From Brachyhypopomus gauderio (taxonomy: Eukaryota > Chordata > Actinopteri > Gymnotiformes > Hypopomidae): a stretch of DNA of 64,000 nt. Of this stretch, positions 11,508 to 24,126 are shown in pieces; position 1 is the stretch's first letter, and every line of letters starts with the position of its first letter. Location: positions 25,113,032 through 25,177,031 of the forward strand of contig NC_135219.1 of assembly GCF_052324685.1 (NCBI RefSeq), given 5' to 3'. A program made the translations under genes and the position numbers. The notes under the pieces were generated by a model. It saw only the letters and a list, made by a program, of their open reading frames with translations. It had not been told where the DNA came from and did not search any database.

Positions 11508-14115
11508 GGGGCCTCATGTACGAACGGTGCGTACGCACAAAAACATTGCGTACGCCAGTGGTTCCCAAACTTTTTCTGCCGTGCCCCCCTTTAGTAGATG
11601 AGAATATTTTTGTGCCCCCCCCCCCTACACCCCCCCCCCCCCTCCCCCCATATTGACTAGGGATGTGTTGAAAACTTACAAAAACAATAGGTTCACAACT
11701 TTGGTCAAACATGAAAAAAATTAACTGCAAGAAACCTTTTAAATGGTTCAAGAATTCTAAATATAATTAAAAATAAATAAGGAGATGAAATAAGAGAAAC
11801 AGCTATACATATGCAGCTAATTTGCAAGCGCAGACATCACGCAGAGCACAAAGCATGTAACGGCCAGAAATATGTGTACTGTCTCTTTAAGGGAGCGAAT
11901 TGAGCGCGTGTATGGAATATTGTTGTTTTTTTAGCTTTCTGCCGTAGACCGAGTCAGACCACTGCTCTTTATTTTATTTCTGTAAGTAACGCATTAAATG
12001 AGCTTCGGACAACTCACCAGTTCATGTATGAACAGTGAAGTATTCCTGGAGCCCAGGTTTATTTTGGTCAACCAGCAAATAAACGGACTAAGTGGAATAC
12101 CACCAGCGCGAGTATTAAGGTTGAACTAACTCCGAAAAGCAAGCAATACAAGCATAGAATTAGACTGAATAGATCTGTTTTTATGGATCGGTCACATTGT
12201 CACAGATACCCGATCTAGAACTTTTTCAGATATTAATATCGGAATCGGTGCATCCCCAATATTGACACATGTGCACATGTTTTACTTCCAAGCTCCGCGC
12301 CCCCCCTGCAATAGCTCGCCCCCCACTTTGGGAACCACTGGCGTACGCTATGTTTCACGCAAACGGTCAGATGTACGAAATGTGATTTGAACGTGAGAAA
12401 GTGCGTAAACCTACGACACCTTCACCTCTGTCGTACGCATGTTTCTAATGTGTTTTCGTCAATTAGCGACACTTGGAGGTGATGCATTGAAATTACAACT
12501 ATTAAGATATCCTTCACGCACACATTGTAGTAAGCCCTTACTGGGTAAAATAAAGTAAATTAATCAGACAATTTCACTGCCTTACTGAAATAATCATTCA
12601 ACGTGTTTCCACTTAGCCTAGATTATATAAACATGCATTAAATGTTGCGCTGGAGTTCTTGGGAGATGGCAGCGTTGGCATTACTGGAAGATATCACTAA
12701 TGGCCGAATTCGCCGAGAGCGCGTTTTCCGTGACCATTATGATTCTTTAGCCCATGATGATGACTGGCTTATAAGCCGTTTCAGATTTCCAAGAACTGTC
12801 CTCTTGTGTTGAGTTGGGTCCAGTTTTGGAGAGAGAAACGCGAGGAGTTGCGCATTGCCAGCGACAACGCTTGGCTTTCTGGCAACTGGCTCGTTTCAAA
12901 GCGAACTGGCAGACCAGTCGGGGATGTCCCAGTCATCTTTGAGCCGGGCCATGCCAGCTGTTTTGGATGGGATCATCTGCATGTCAGCTAGTTATATAAA
13001 GTTCCCATTAAGAAGCGGTTGACCAGGCAAACATTAAAGCGCAATTTGCAGCGATAATGCAACCCTAAATATAATTCGAGCGATCGACTGCACACACATT
13101 TCTATGAAGGCACCATTTGAGGAGGAATTTGCTTATGTGAATAAAAAGCACTTTAATTCCATAAACGTGCAAATAATCTGTGATGTAAAAACTTACTAAT
13201 GTAGTGGCACGTTGGCCTGGATCAACCCAATGATTAGTACATCCTTACAAACTGCATGGTTGGGATAAGATTACAAGCTAGCAGAGTGTGTGACGGGTGG
13301 CTACTTGGTAAGTAACAAAATGTAAGCATTTAAATAAAAGCATTTGACATTTCCAGCTTAGAATAATTCATTTTAAACATGGGTAATTGTTAAATTACTT
13401 AGGAAACAGCAGCTACGCGCTCAAGACGTGGCTGATGACCCTTTGTAATCCACAGACTGACCGGGAGTGGAGATACAATTCTCTCCATTCTCGCACCCGG
13501 TCAGTCGTGGAGAGGGCGATTGGGCAGCTGAAAAGCCGGTGGCGCTGGCATGTGGGGTCCTGCACAATGTTGCGCACAGGTATGCCGTGCCATTGTTAGA
13601 GGTGGTGGAGCAACCAGTGGACCCAGAGTCAGGACAAATTAATGCGCAGCGCAAATTTTAACCAATTCTTTTATTGAGTCGCTGATGCTAGTGAGCGCAT
13701 CACTGATATTTTTAGGTGCATTATATTATTCTGCCAGTGTGCATTATTCTGACCCCACAACATTTAAAGCTTCACACACGCTATCCCACTCAGACCTTTT
13801 GTGCTTTGCCGTAATGCCACAACATGCCAAACACATTTTTTCCGCACCTCTACCTCATTCAGGAGCGTCTCTACTTTCACATTCGGTGAAGTTCCTCTTT
13901 TTTCCCCGTTTAGACATGGTTTGTGATAGATCAGAGAGCAAACTTCTCCGGTGCAGGGCAAATTTAAATGAATTTGCATATTTATAGGGGGGCGTGTCAC
14001 AGTGTGTGCTCAATTCCACGTTGATTGGGATGTACAAAAGAAATGTGCGTGGATTCTGGCGTACGCACAGTTTGATACATCTGGATTTTTTTATGCGTAC
14101 GCCATTTGCTCCAAC
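11508..14115 (+). mobile_element. PIF/Harbinger element, copy 1, degraded
   Basis: It starts GGGGCCTCATGTACGAACG and matches the copy at 15590-17536 over most of its length. Transposase pieces in + orientation are scattered over 12660-13650, including FRDHYDSLAHDDDWLI and SRTRSVVERAIGQLKSRW. A Myb/SANT-like second gene remnant is on the minus strand (13764-13912, GKKRNFTECE). Such convergent pairs are typical of Harbinger. Frameshifts are many and the right terminus is not recognisable. A hAT element sits inside at 11556. Confidence 0.78.
11556..12340. mobile_element. non-autonomous hAT element inside the Harbinger
   Basis: The ends are CAGTGGTTCCCAAAC and TTTGGGAACCACTG, with the perfect 8-bp duplication GCGTACGC on both sides. 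No coding capacity. It belongs to the same family as the element at 54611-55687, sharing gtgcccccctttagtagatg near the left end. Confidence 0.9.
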
Positions 14116-14333
14116 ACCCACTGTGGCAACAGGGGCACGGTTGTACCATTGGAGTGACTGTATTTAAATCAATTTTACAACCTGTACATATTTCATAAAC
14201 CCACTTAAATACATTGTTTCAGTAGTTGACACATTGGAGTTCCTAATACAGCAAATTGGCTATTCCAGTGTAAATGGTTTTTGATTTATTGGAAAAAATC
14301 ACAAAAAGTATTATAACTGTCCCTGGTCTTCCC

Positions 14334-15470
14334 TATATATGGTGTGCCTGTGTAAATTGAATTTGGTCTTTTGCATTTCAAATGTATTAATACATGCAAA
14401 ATATGCCATAAGAGCATTTGTTAAATGTACTGTAGGGTGTTTTCCTACAACCCACATGAATCTGAGCTGATTAACAACAAGATACAAATACCCCCTGAAA
14501 TGTGATGGTGTAAGGCCAGAGTCTAGAAAAATGTAAAATAGTTAACCTGTGCACATGTACATTGCCAAAATGATCATAAAATCTTAGTTTGATTAGATTT
14601 CACACAGACAAATCCTAGCACACCAAAATGCATCACAACAAGCCACCTGTCTTGGGTGCATTCTCACCACAAATGAACCATGCCACAGTTTGTTTGGAAC
14701 TAGACCAAGACCACCTTCTCAAGGAGCAGAGAATTTACATTGGTGATTACCTTAACAATTAAAAGGTGATTATTGCTTATTGAGAGGTAATGCTTTACCA
14801 AAGACTGACGTGAAGGATAAAATAGACGTCATTTCACCCTTGCCATTAAAACCAACAAAATTATATAAGACAAATGTAACATATTGGTATGTATGTAGTA
14901 TATGTGTAAAAATGAGAGTTAGAAGTGTTTCACAGTTGACAAAGTAATCACCAAAATGACAAAGTTGTAGAATAACACTGACATTAGAAAAACTAACAAA
15001 TCATTCGACATCTTTATAGTTTGCTTTCTCTTATTTATGTATTTATATAAATGATTTACTAATAATAAAACAGTACTGTGTTTTGTGACCTGGCTTACTG
15101 TTTGAGAAGCACCTTCTGTATAATCACTACATGGGGCTTTAAGCTACTAAAAATGTATTCAAAGTAATATACATGACGTAGTACGTGATGTTTCTTGAGG
15201 GAAGAAAATATGGAAGTAAGGTTTCATAACCTTTCATCTCCACTAGGGGACATTGTGGTATGGCATACTGGAAAATTTTTTAATGCATCTGTGGTCAGTT
15301 GTATTCCACAAATATGGTTCAGATAGTGATTTTACTCATATGGGGCTAGCTTAATAAATAGTTGGTGAGTGCAACTGGTACAGTTGCTGGTCATAAAATT
15401 AAAATATGAAAAAGTAGATTTTTAAAGTAATTCTATTCAAAATGTGAAACTTGCATATACTCATTCATTA
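14334..15470. other. intergenic DNA, nothing recognised
   Basis: AT-rich sequence between two nested transposon clusters. No gene, clear repeat ends or RNA gene seen. Confidence 0.5.
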
Positions 15471-16052
15471 CACACAGACTGGTATAGTTCAAGTGTTTAT
15501 TTCTTTTAATTTGATGATTATACTCAACAACTAATGAAAACCCCAAATCTCTGAAAACTAGAATATCGTGGAAAGGTTGAAGATACCAGGGGCCTCATAT
15601 ACTAATGGTGCTTATGTACAAAAACACTGTATACAAACGGTCAGATGTACTAAATGTGACTTGAACGTGAGGAAGTGTGTACCCCCACGGCACTTTCACT
15701 TCAGGCGTACGCATGTTCTAATGTGTTTTCGTCAATTTCGTCACTTAGAGGTGATGCATTGAAATTACAACTATTAAGATATCCTTTACGCGCACATTGT
15801 AGTAAGCCCTTATTGAGTAAAATAAAGTAAATGACTCAGACAATTTCTTTGCCTTACTGAAATAATCATTCAGCGTGTTTCCACTTAGCCTAGATTATAT
15901 AAACATGCATTAAATGTTGCGCTGGAGTTCTTGGGAGATATCGCTAATGGCCGAATTTGCAGAGAGTGCTTTTTCCGTGACCATTATGATTTTTTGGCCT
16001 ATGATGATGACTGGCTTTTAAGCCATTTCAGATTTCCAAGAACTGTCCTCTT

Positions 16053-17011
16053 GTGTTGAGTTGGGTCCAGTTTTGGAGAGAGAAACGCGAGGAGTCGCGC
16101 ATTGCCAGTTCCTTTACAGGTCTGACAACGCTCGGCTTCCAGGCAACTGGCTCGTTTCAAAGAGAACTGGCAGACCGGTCGGGGATATCCCAGTCATCTT
16201 TGAGCCGTGCCATACCAGCTGTTTTGGATGGGATCATCTGCATGTCAGCTAATTATATAAAGTTCCCATATGAAGCGGTTGACCAGGCAGACATTAAAGC
16301 GCAATTTGCAGCGATAACCGGTTTCCCTAATGTAATCCGAGCGATCGACTGCACACACATTTCTATAAAGGCACCATCTGAGGAGGAATTTGCTTATGTG
16401 AATAGAAAGCACTTTCATTCCATAAACATGCAAATAATCTGTGATGCAAAAATGTGCATTACTAATGTAGTGGCACGTTGGCCTGAATCAACCCAATGAT
16501 TCGTACATCCTTACAAACAGCATGGTTGGGATAAGATTACAAGCTGGCGAAGTGTGTGATGGGTGGCTTCTTGGTAAGCAATTTAAAGCATTTAAATAAA
16601 AGCATTAGACATTTCCAGCTTAGAAGAATTAATTTAAAACATGGGTAACAGCGGCTACACGCTCAGACGTGGCTGATGACCCTTTGTAATCCACAGACTG
16701 ACCGGGAGTGGAGATACAATTCTCTCCATTCTCGCACCCGGTCAGTCGTGGAGAGGGTGATTGGGCAGCTGAAAAGCCAGTGGTGCTGCCTGGACAGGAC
16801 CAGGGTAATGCTCCTGTATCGACCAGACAAGGTGTGTCGTATTGTGAGGGCATGTGGGGTCCTGCACAATGTTGTGCACAGGTATGCCGTGCCATTGTTA
16901 GAGGTGGTGGAGCAACCAGCAGACCCACAGCCAGGACAAATTAACGTGCAGCCTAACCCAGGTGCCATACAATATAAAAAGCATTCAAATTTTAACCAAT
17001 TCTTTTATTGA
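16053..17011 (+). pseudogene. Harbinger (HARBI1-like) transposase remnant
   Basis: One open frame at 16053-16499 gives LTTLGFQATGSFQRELADRS, then GISQSSLSRAIPAV and AIDCTHISIKAPSEEEFAYV with the first catalytic Asp in AIDCTH. A second frame at 16676-17011 gives RSVVERVIGQLK with the catalytic Glu, then GVLHNVVHRYAVPL. The segment between them, which should hold the second Asp, is short and disrupted. A gtaagc near 16573 could be an ancestral intron donor. Not functional. Confidence 0.75.
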
Positions 17012-17051
17012 GTCGCTGATGCTAGTGAGCGCATCACTAATATTTTTATTA

Positions 17052-17267
17052 TTATATTATATAATGTGTATTATATAATTCTGCCAGTGTGCATTGTTCT
17101 GACCCCACAGCATTTAAAGCTTCACACACGCTGTCCCACTCAGACTTTTTGCGCTTTGCCGTAATGCCAGAGGACAGCGTGCCAAACAAACACTTTTTCC
17201 ACGCCTCATTCAGGAGCGTCTCCACTTCACATTTGGTGAAGTTCCTCTTCTTTCCCCATTTAGACAT
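17052..17267 (-). pseudogene. Harbinger Myb/SANT-like accessory protein remnant
   Basis: A 71-residue frame starting MSKWGKKRNFTKCEVETLL and continuing with KRKKSEWDSVCEALNAVG. It resembles the N-terminal trihelix/Myb domain of the second Harbinger protein, which helps bring the transposase to the nucleus and the ends. It is shorter than a full protein, and the parallel copy at 13764-13912 is frameshifted. Confidence 0.6.
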
Positions 17268-18518
17268 GGTTTGTGATAGATCAGAGAGGAAACTCCTCCG
17301 GTGCAGGGCAAATTTAAATGAATTTGCATATTTATAGGGGGGCGTTTCACAGGAGGAGTCAGCCACTCTCATGTGCGCTCTATTCCACGTTGATTGGGAT
17401 GTACAAAAGAAAGGTGCGTGGATTCTGGCGTAACCACGGTTTGATACATCCGGATTTTCTTTTGCTTATGCCATTTTCTGGATTTGTCCATACGCCAGAT
17501 TTCAGTAAGAAATCTACATCTTTGTACGTGAGGTCCCTGGTGCCACACTCTAAAGAGCTAATTAACTCAAAACACCTGCAAAGGCCTTTAAATGTTCTCT
17601 CAGTATAATTCTGTAGGCTACACAATCATAGGGAAGATGGCTGGCTTGATAGTTGTCCAAAAGACGACCACTGCCACCTTACACAAGCAGGGCAAGACAC
17701 AAAAGTTTATTGCTAAAGAGGCAGGGTGTTCACAGAGCCCTGTGTCTAAGCACGTTAATAGAGAGGCCAAGGGAAGGAAAAGTTAAGGTAGAATAAAGTG
17801 TACAAGCAATAGGGATAACTGCACCTGGAGAGGGTTGTGACGTGTTTCAGCCATGTGTCAAGCCATTCTTCAATAAGAGACAGCGTCAGAAGCATCTTGC
17901 CTGGGCTAAAGACAAAAAGGACTGGACTGCTGGTGAGTGGTGAGTTATGTTCTTGGATTAAATTTTTGCATTTTCTTTGAAAAATAAAGATCCCACAATC
18001 TGGAGGAAGAGAGACACTGAATCCACATTGTTTGAGGTCCAGTGTAAAGTTTCCAGTCAGTGATGGTTTGGGGTGCCATGTCATCTGCTGGTGTTGGTCC
18101 ACTGTGTTTCCTGACATCCATGGTCAATGCAGCCATCTACCAGGACGTTTTAGAGCACTTCAGGCTTCCTGCTGCTGACCTTTATGGAGATGCAGATTTA
18201 GTTTACACACAGTGACAAAGCTACCAGAACCTGGTTTAAGGACCATGATATCACTATTCTTAATTGGACAGCAAATTAGGATGACTGATAACCCCACAGA
18301 AAACTTATGGGGTATTGTGAAGAGGAAGATGCAACACGCCAGACCCAACAGTGCAGAAGAGTTGAAGGCCACTATCAGAGCAACCTGGGGCTCTCATAAC
18401 ACCTGAGCAGTGCTAGTTATATTCTAATTTGAGATACTGAATTTAGGGTTTTTCATTACTTGTGGGGTGTAATAATCAAATTAAAAGAAATAAACATTTG
18501 GAAATACCAGTCTGTGTG

Positions 18519-19553
18519 AAAATAATCAGTACAATATACAAGATTCCCTATTTGAATCAAATTACTATAAACTTTTTGCTGACAAGAAAAATACTAAACT
18601 CAAAGCTGGTCTTAGAACCAGAGTTTAGAAATACAACTTAATGCAGCACATTTGAGAAATGAGGTTTCTTGAATTATTCCTGACCATTATGTATCATGTC
18701 TCCCTTCAGCCTGCTGCATGCTGTAGACCAGAGGCTGTGTGAATGTAGCATCTGAACCAACAGCCTCATAAGGCATCGTATATCCATTAGTCTTCCCAAT
18801 GAGAAGAGCTACAAAATTGCTTACATACATTACTACTGGTCATGTTTCACTCTGAAAAGCTCTAAAAGCAGTTATTTATTTATTTTTAAAATACATTTAT
18901 TTTTGTTAGCTGCAAAACTATTTAACATTTCGCATAACTTGGCCTTTTTGTTATCATTAGGATTTAGCTATTGCACATCACTGTAAAAAAAAAAGTTCAG
19001 GTTAGGTCAGGAGCTTTGGTCAGTAATGAATACCAACTGAAGGCATTCAAACATCAGTAAACAGCAATGTGACTGGTTCAAGTGCCCACTAACCCTTTTC
19101 CAAAATATCTAGAAAATAAAGGTGCCTTCACTTCCCAGAATCCTTCAGCTCATTCCATGCTTGTTGCTTGGCAACCCCAGGTTCTCCGATATGAGGCAGT
19201 TGGTGAGAGGAACATTGTTGTGTGGATTTGGCTTACTAACAGAATCAGGTCATTGGCTTCGGTGCATGGAGTGTGTTTGACACCTGCTTGGAAGGGAGAC
19301 AGAAACAGCAGGGCTGGAACCTTAAATGCCTTGAGCAGTCGAAACAGCTTTCAAGAACACTTCTGAAAAGGATCGTAAGAGTGCCAGTACTCGAAAGATG
19401 AAGGTGTAATGATTAGAAGTGTTTGGACCCTCGGAGACCAGCCTCTGGCAATGATGTCTTTATAGGCAACAGATGCATCAGGAGGTAAAGCATGCAAAAT
19501 TCAGATAAAAGCACTTCCATAATACTTATGCCTGTGAACTTAATGTTTTGCTG

Positions 19554-19610
<57 letters not shown>

Positions 19611-20116
19611 GAATAATATATATAAATGAAGATTCATCAAGTCCATGTGCTGTGACAGTGATCAAGATGTTCACTCTGGCCCTGCCACAAGGTACCTGGT
19701 GCACAGGAACCAGGTTTGGATCCTGTCTTGAATTCTTTAACTTGTGCTGAGATCTCATCCTCCTGATGCTGTATCAGGTAAGGTTCCTTAAATAAATGGT
19801 TTGCTCTACATTTTGACATTTTGGGACTCTTATAATGCAATGCTGAGCAACAGCAACGTTGAGACAGTGTCACATGGTCAATAGTAGAGCTGATAGTGTT
19901 ACTAAACCCCTGGCAAAGCTACAGAATGGCCAAAGGTTGAGAATAGCAGTAGTCATTGCTGTCAACATCATCAACAACAGATTTACTCAAAACAGAGGAA
20001 GTCATGATACTCAGACATTTTCAGAAACATGTAAGTTTCATTTCTGAAGTTTCATGCGAACACTGTGATTCATTCTGTTTTCATGTTTAAAAGGATTCTT
20101 TGTCATGTTTTATGCA
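18519..20116. other. region upstream of tunar; (AT)n microsatellite
   Basis: No gene could be supported here. Non-coding upstream exons of tunar would be expected on the plus strand, but none was identified. A pure (TA)n tract is at 19556-19607. Confidence 0.45.
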
Positions 20117-20156
20117 GTCTGGCTTCAGGAGAAGGCTGCTCACGCACCACAGGAAA

Positions 20157-20303
20157 ATGCTAAATTATGCCATCGGCCCTGAGGAGCCAAGAGAACAGAA
20201 GTGTGAAAGCAGAGAGGAGTCCATCCTCGCGTTCCTTGGGATTGCTGGAACCATTCTGAACCTACTCGTGATCATCTTTGTCTACATCTACACCTCACTC
20301 TAA
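20157..20303 (+). CDS. tunar: TUNAR microprotein (single-pass membrane, SERCA-regulin-like)
   Basis: This is a 48-codon frame, exactly the length of the human TUNAR microprotein as I remember it. The N-terminal half is polar and charged (EEPREQKCESREESILAF). One hydrophobic helix follows, GIAGTILNLLVIIFVYIY, ending TSL. The C-terminal 30 residues are nearly identical to the human protein. The human transcript was first described as a neural long non-coding RNA. Its peptide was later reported to sit in the ER membrane and act on SERCA2 calcium transport. The ATG follows aaa. A pyrimidine-rich tract ending tatgcag at 20116 suggests that the exon starts at 20117. The frame is open upstream, but no earlier ATG lies inside the proposed exon. 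Position between glrx5 and C14orf132 agrees with human 14q32. Confidence 0.93.
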   Translation: MLNYAIGPEEPREQKCESREESILAFLGIAGTILNLLVIIFVYIYTSL

Positions 20304-23300
20304 ACTAAGGATATTTGTTTACCAAAGACTTTAGAAGTGTTTAATTTAAACAAAACATTAGGATAGCATTAGGATAGCAGGATACATAGGGGCAATGGAT
20401 TGTTCTTGGACTTTATATAATGGATGACTCACACCCGATACGTGACCTATTATGAGAATACATTATTCTGTTGTTTTATCACAGTATTATGAGTTGTACA
20501 ATAGTATAACAAGCAAATGATTGATAATCTTCAATATTACCAAGGACAACTTTTCTGTGAACATTTTAATGTTTGTTTTTAAGGGGGAAGGAACTACATC
20601 TAAAAAGGTTAATCTTAGGACAGTATTAACTGCCTGTAAAAATGTGTGTAATATAGGCTACTTATGCAGTATGAGGTACATATACTCATTTGATAAAGTG
20701 TTGAACACCTTTGGACCTGCTTCAACTGATTCATTAATCATCATATTTTACGGTTTATAAAGAGCCTTAAAAAATCTGTAAGTAGCGTTTGACAATTCTT
20801 GATCACTCAGTCAGAATTTTTTTAATGATATAGCCAGAGTATTTTTGATATCACATTGCTTTTTTCTGTGGTGATGTTTTACAAGTTTAATTTCAGATGT
20901 TAAACTACTTTCACCCTTAAAACATAGTCTGTAAACTTTATTTTGATGTTTTAGGTGAAATTATCAGCAAACCGACTGTTTGTAGTATTAGGTAATAATA
21001 GGTTACCTAAATGGTCAATAAAAGGTTGACTTGGTTCTTAAACATTCAAAACACTTGCCCGTGGAATTGTCTTTGTGTTTTAATTATTTATCTGCTTTTG
21101 TTTGGGTATGTGGGTCAGATTTTTCAAGTGTTGCAAGAACACTTGAGATTTTCTCATTCCAATATCAATGGGATTATAAACAGTACCTTATGTAAAAGTG
21201 TTATGGTGCATACTGTATGTGCTATTATAGTAACATAGACGCCCAAGTAGTACAGTAGGCCTATAGCTGGTGAATTACTGATAAATGCCTTGTTTGTTTT
21301 GGTATTCTGTACTTTGGTCTTATTTTGCATCCACAACAGAACATAACAGGGTGTTCTTTCACTTTACGATATTAAACTTATTAACTGATTAAATTCAGTT
21401 GTCCACATTAGCTATCAACAAGTATTACCACATGTTTTAAGCTTTTAGCATACTTTTTACCAACATGTCAATGTATTACTGATAAACATTCTGTTTTCCA
21501 GCATACAGAATGGTATGCTGTTAAAATAATTATATTAAAGGAAATGTTTAGTCTTGATTTGTGTGTAGGTTTTACCTAAAAGGAAAAGAGAGAGACTTTA
21601 CTGTTTTAGTAAAATATGCAAGATAATGAAAAATAAAAATAACCCATAATGTTTAGAACAACTGATAATATCCTAAGCACTGAGCTAAAATACATCCAAA
21701 TTGCAACACCTTAAAGCAGAGGAGCAGAACCAGTTTCTAAAATGTCCTGAACATTGTTTCCATAAATTTACCAATTTACAATTTAACAATAATTAGAAAA
21801 GTGTGAGTGTTACAAGTCATTAAAAGTACTATCACATTTTGTTACACATTTTGAATACATTGATTTATAAGTTTATAGATGTATCGTGAAAAAATAAAAG
21901 GGCTTAAACAAATCCAGCATCCAGCATGTGGTATAGTACTTTTGTTTTCACATGTATTTTAGCAATATATGAATAGAATAGAACCATTCAACCATTAATC
22001 AGCAACAGAGCAAATGATCGCGAACAACTCTCTGCCATTTATCTGTATTCCAATGGGAGACTAATCTTGATAAAAAATGTAATCAGACCATTTAGTCATC
22101 AAATCATGTTTCATTAATACTTGTAACCTTTACAATGCTGTGGATTTCAGTGTAGAAGCTGTATAATGGTTTTTAGAAAAAGAACGATTGATTTTACAGT
22201 AATTGATCTGAGATTTCTTCTTGATGGTTGATTTCCTGAGGCTCAGACAGGATGTGGTTACTACTGAACCCTTTACTGAGCCTGCTAACCTTCTATAGCA
22301 CAGTATTATATAATCATGCTAGACTGATGTGTAAATACTCCCTAGGGACCACCCATGGCAAGCTTCCAATCAAAGTCTCATAGTCCCATAAGGGAACTCC
22401 AATACTCAGAATGCCCCAAGCAGTCAGGTGGAGAGGAGGCGGTCCTCATCGCCAAAATAACTTATCACCTGTTCCTTGATTTCAATGTGTAAATAAGCTG
22501 GTTACTTTATATTTATTGAGGTATTGTTACAATTCTTGTGACTACTGAGCATTTTTTCTCAAATTTCTATTGTATGATTTTTGTCTTTTCCAAATTTTTT
22601 TTTTGATCTTTTGGATTTGCCCCTCAGTTTTTTCACCTGTGTAGGTCTCCTTGTTTTGTCAGTGATGTCATTTTTTCTTAACTCATCTGTGAGCGTCTGT
22701 TTTTCCTAGAGTATTATACATAGGTTTGAATAAGAAATATATGACAAGAAAGCTTGAACCCTGTTTGGGATAAAGTCAAAGCCTTTATGATGGATTACAG
22801 GATCTCTTACTCAGAATTTACGGTTTTGATTAAATATTCTCTTACATTTTTAGGTATTTTAAATTTCTTTCATAAATCAATGAAGGATTTTCAGGTGGCA
22901 TGTGCTTTGTAATAAAGCTGTCATAAGTAGCCACAGAACTGCCTAACCAAAATCACAGGACCTATAGATTCAATAATTGAACACAATAGTGCTACAATTA
23001 TTTTAACTCAGCTGTGCAAGAAAACACTGTGACATTGTTGTATGAGTGAGGCACCGTATCCTCAAAGTCAAGGGTTGAATACATTTAAAGCAGCTATTCA
23101 GTAACTGAAAGGCTTTCCTCCCTCATGCTCCTCATCATCTTTCCTCCCTCATGCTCCTCATCATCTTTCCTCCCTCATGCTCCTCATCATCTTTCCTCCC
23201 TCATGCTCCTCATCATCTTTTCTAATTAGCAGCAGCTTGTTCCTGTGTCTGCCCCAGCAGGCCCTCTGGATTAATAGTGTCCATTATCTTTGTTTGTTTT

Positions 23301-24126
23301 CATGAAAATTGTTCAGATGAATGTTCCTATACAAAGACACTGAATAAATGAACATTCAAAGTGGAGTGTCTCTGAAAATTTGCATTCAAATGAGATTCCG
23401 CCCCCACAGGCGCCAGCTGCACAGTTCTGTGGGATCTTCCCTCAAATGATCTCCTCTCACGGCCAAACTCCCCTCCTCATTCTTTTGTCTTCCTCATATC
23501 ACCACTCTTCATCCTCTTAGCAGGAACCAGCACTCCTACGGTCAAAATCAGACCACAACAGCAACAGCACAAATAAGAGTTAAATAAGAAGTATAGAGTT
23601 AAATAAGAAATTAGAAGAAGTAAGCAATCAAAGTCTATTCCAGATTCCTAGAAGACCTGGATTCACAGAGGTGTATTCAAAATCAGAATGACCTAGCAAC
23701 AGCGTACAAGTGTGGCTAGGGTAGAGGTGGGACGTTGGAGGAGAGGAGGGGGTGAGGGGGATAGAAGGTTTGTAGAGTCTGCAGGGGTGAGGCTCAGTAA
23801 ATGCACGACACCAGAAGTAGATGTACTTCTAAATAATAAATAAATGAATAGGCATGTTCAAATTCGAAGGTGTGTAAAATATGAAGTGTAAATCTAATCA
23901 TGAAAGCACAGATTTAAGTATAGCACAGACATGAGCATCAGTACTCCACCACTCTCAGTCAACAAACCCAAGTGACAAAAAAAGAGGTGAAATGCCAACA
24001 TCACATCTCAATTTACCAGAACTATCAACGCATATGAACTCCCAGAGCTCAATTTTACTTAAGACAAGTGGTATTTAACATTAGCAAGAAGCTAGTTTTA
24101 TAGGAAAAGGTGTAACACTTTAAATT
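20304..24126. other. tunar 3' UTR and intergenic DNA
   Basis: AT-rich sequence. The first part is presumably tunar 3' UTR; several AATAAA-like sites occur, for example near 21891, but the end cannot be fixed. No further coding exon recognised. Confidence 0.4.
23113..23219 (+). repeat. 26-bp tandem repeat, four copies
   Basis: Four near-identical copies of a 26-bp pyrimidine-rich unit (ctttcctccctcatgctcct plus catcat). Confidence 0.95.

Larger units (their letters stand above)
10937..14333 (+). mobile_element. pogo/Tigger-like DNA transposon, broken by nested insertions
   Basis: The ends read GGGGAGACCAGGGACAGTT on the left and its near-complement on the right (aactgtccctggtcttccc), flanked by TA. 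A transposase C-terminal remnant lies at 11364-11500: TIYDLPTIVKSALPLAATPS, then NIQAGF and FKRDIFND. This resembles the tail of pogo/Tigger DDE transposases. The frame is lost near 11490, where a Harbinger element enters. The DDE core is absent. Confidence 0.72.
15590..17536 (+). mobile_element. PIF/Harbinger element, copy 2
   Basis: The ends are ggggcctcatatactaa and ttgtacgtgaggtccc, inserted in the Tc1 at 15471-18518. It carries a transposase remnant on + and a short Myb/SANT-like frame on -, converging as in other Harbinger elements. It is better preserved than the copy at 11508 and lacks that copy's hAT insertion. The 3-bp target duplication is not clear. Confidence 0.78.
15471..18518 (+). 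mobile_element. degraded Tc1-type transposon interrupted by a Harbinger
   Basis: The inverted ends CACACAGACTGGTAT...TTTCTTTTAATTTGAT and their complement at 18470-18518 mark an old Tc1 element. A TA precedes the left end. Transposase remnants on + include the helix-turn-helix start at 17637 (AGLIVVQKTTTATLHKQGKT, then EAGCSQSPVSKHV) and the C-terminal NPTENLWGIVKRKMQHARPN at 18281-18340. Stops and frameshifts are numerous. It resembles the intact Tc1 at 55976-57584. Confidence 0.8.

Noticed and set aside
19082..19366. 94-codon plus-strand frame upstream of tunar
   Set aside because: No Kozak context, splice logic or family resemblance. It could be part of an untranslated upstream exon, but nothing supports coding.
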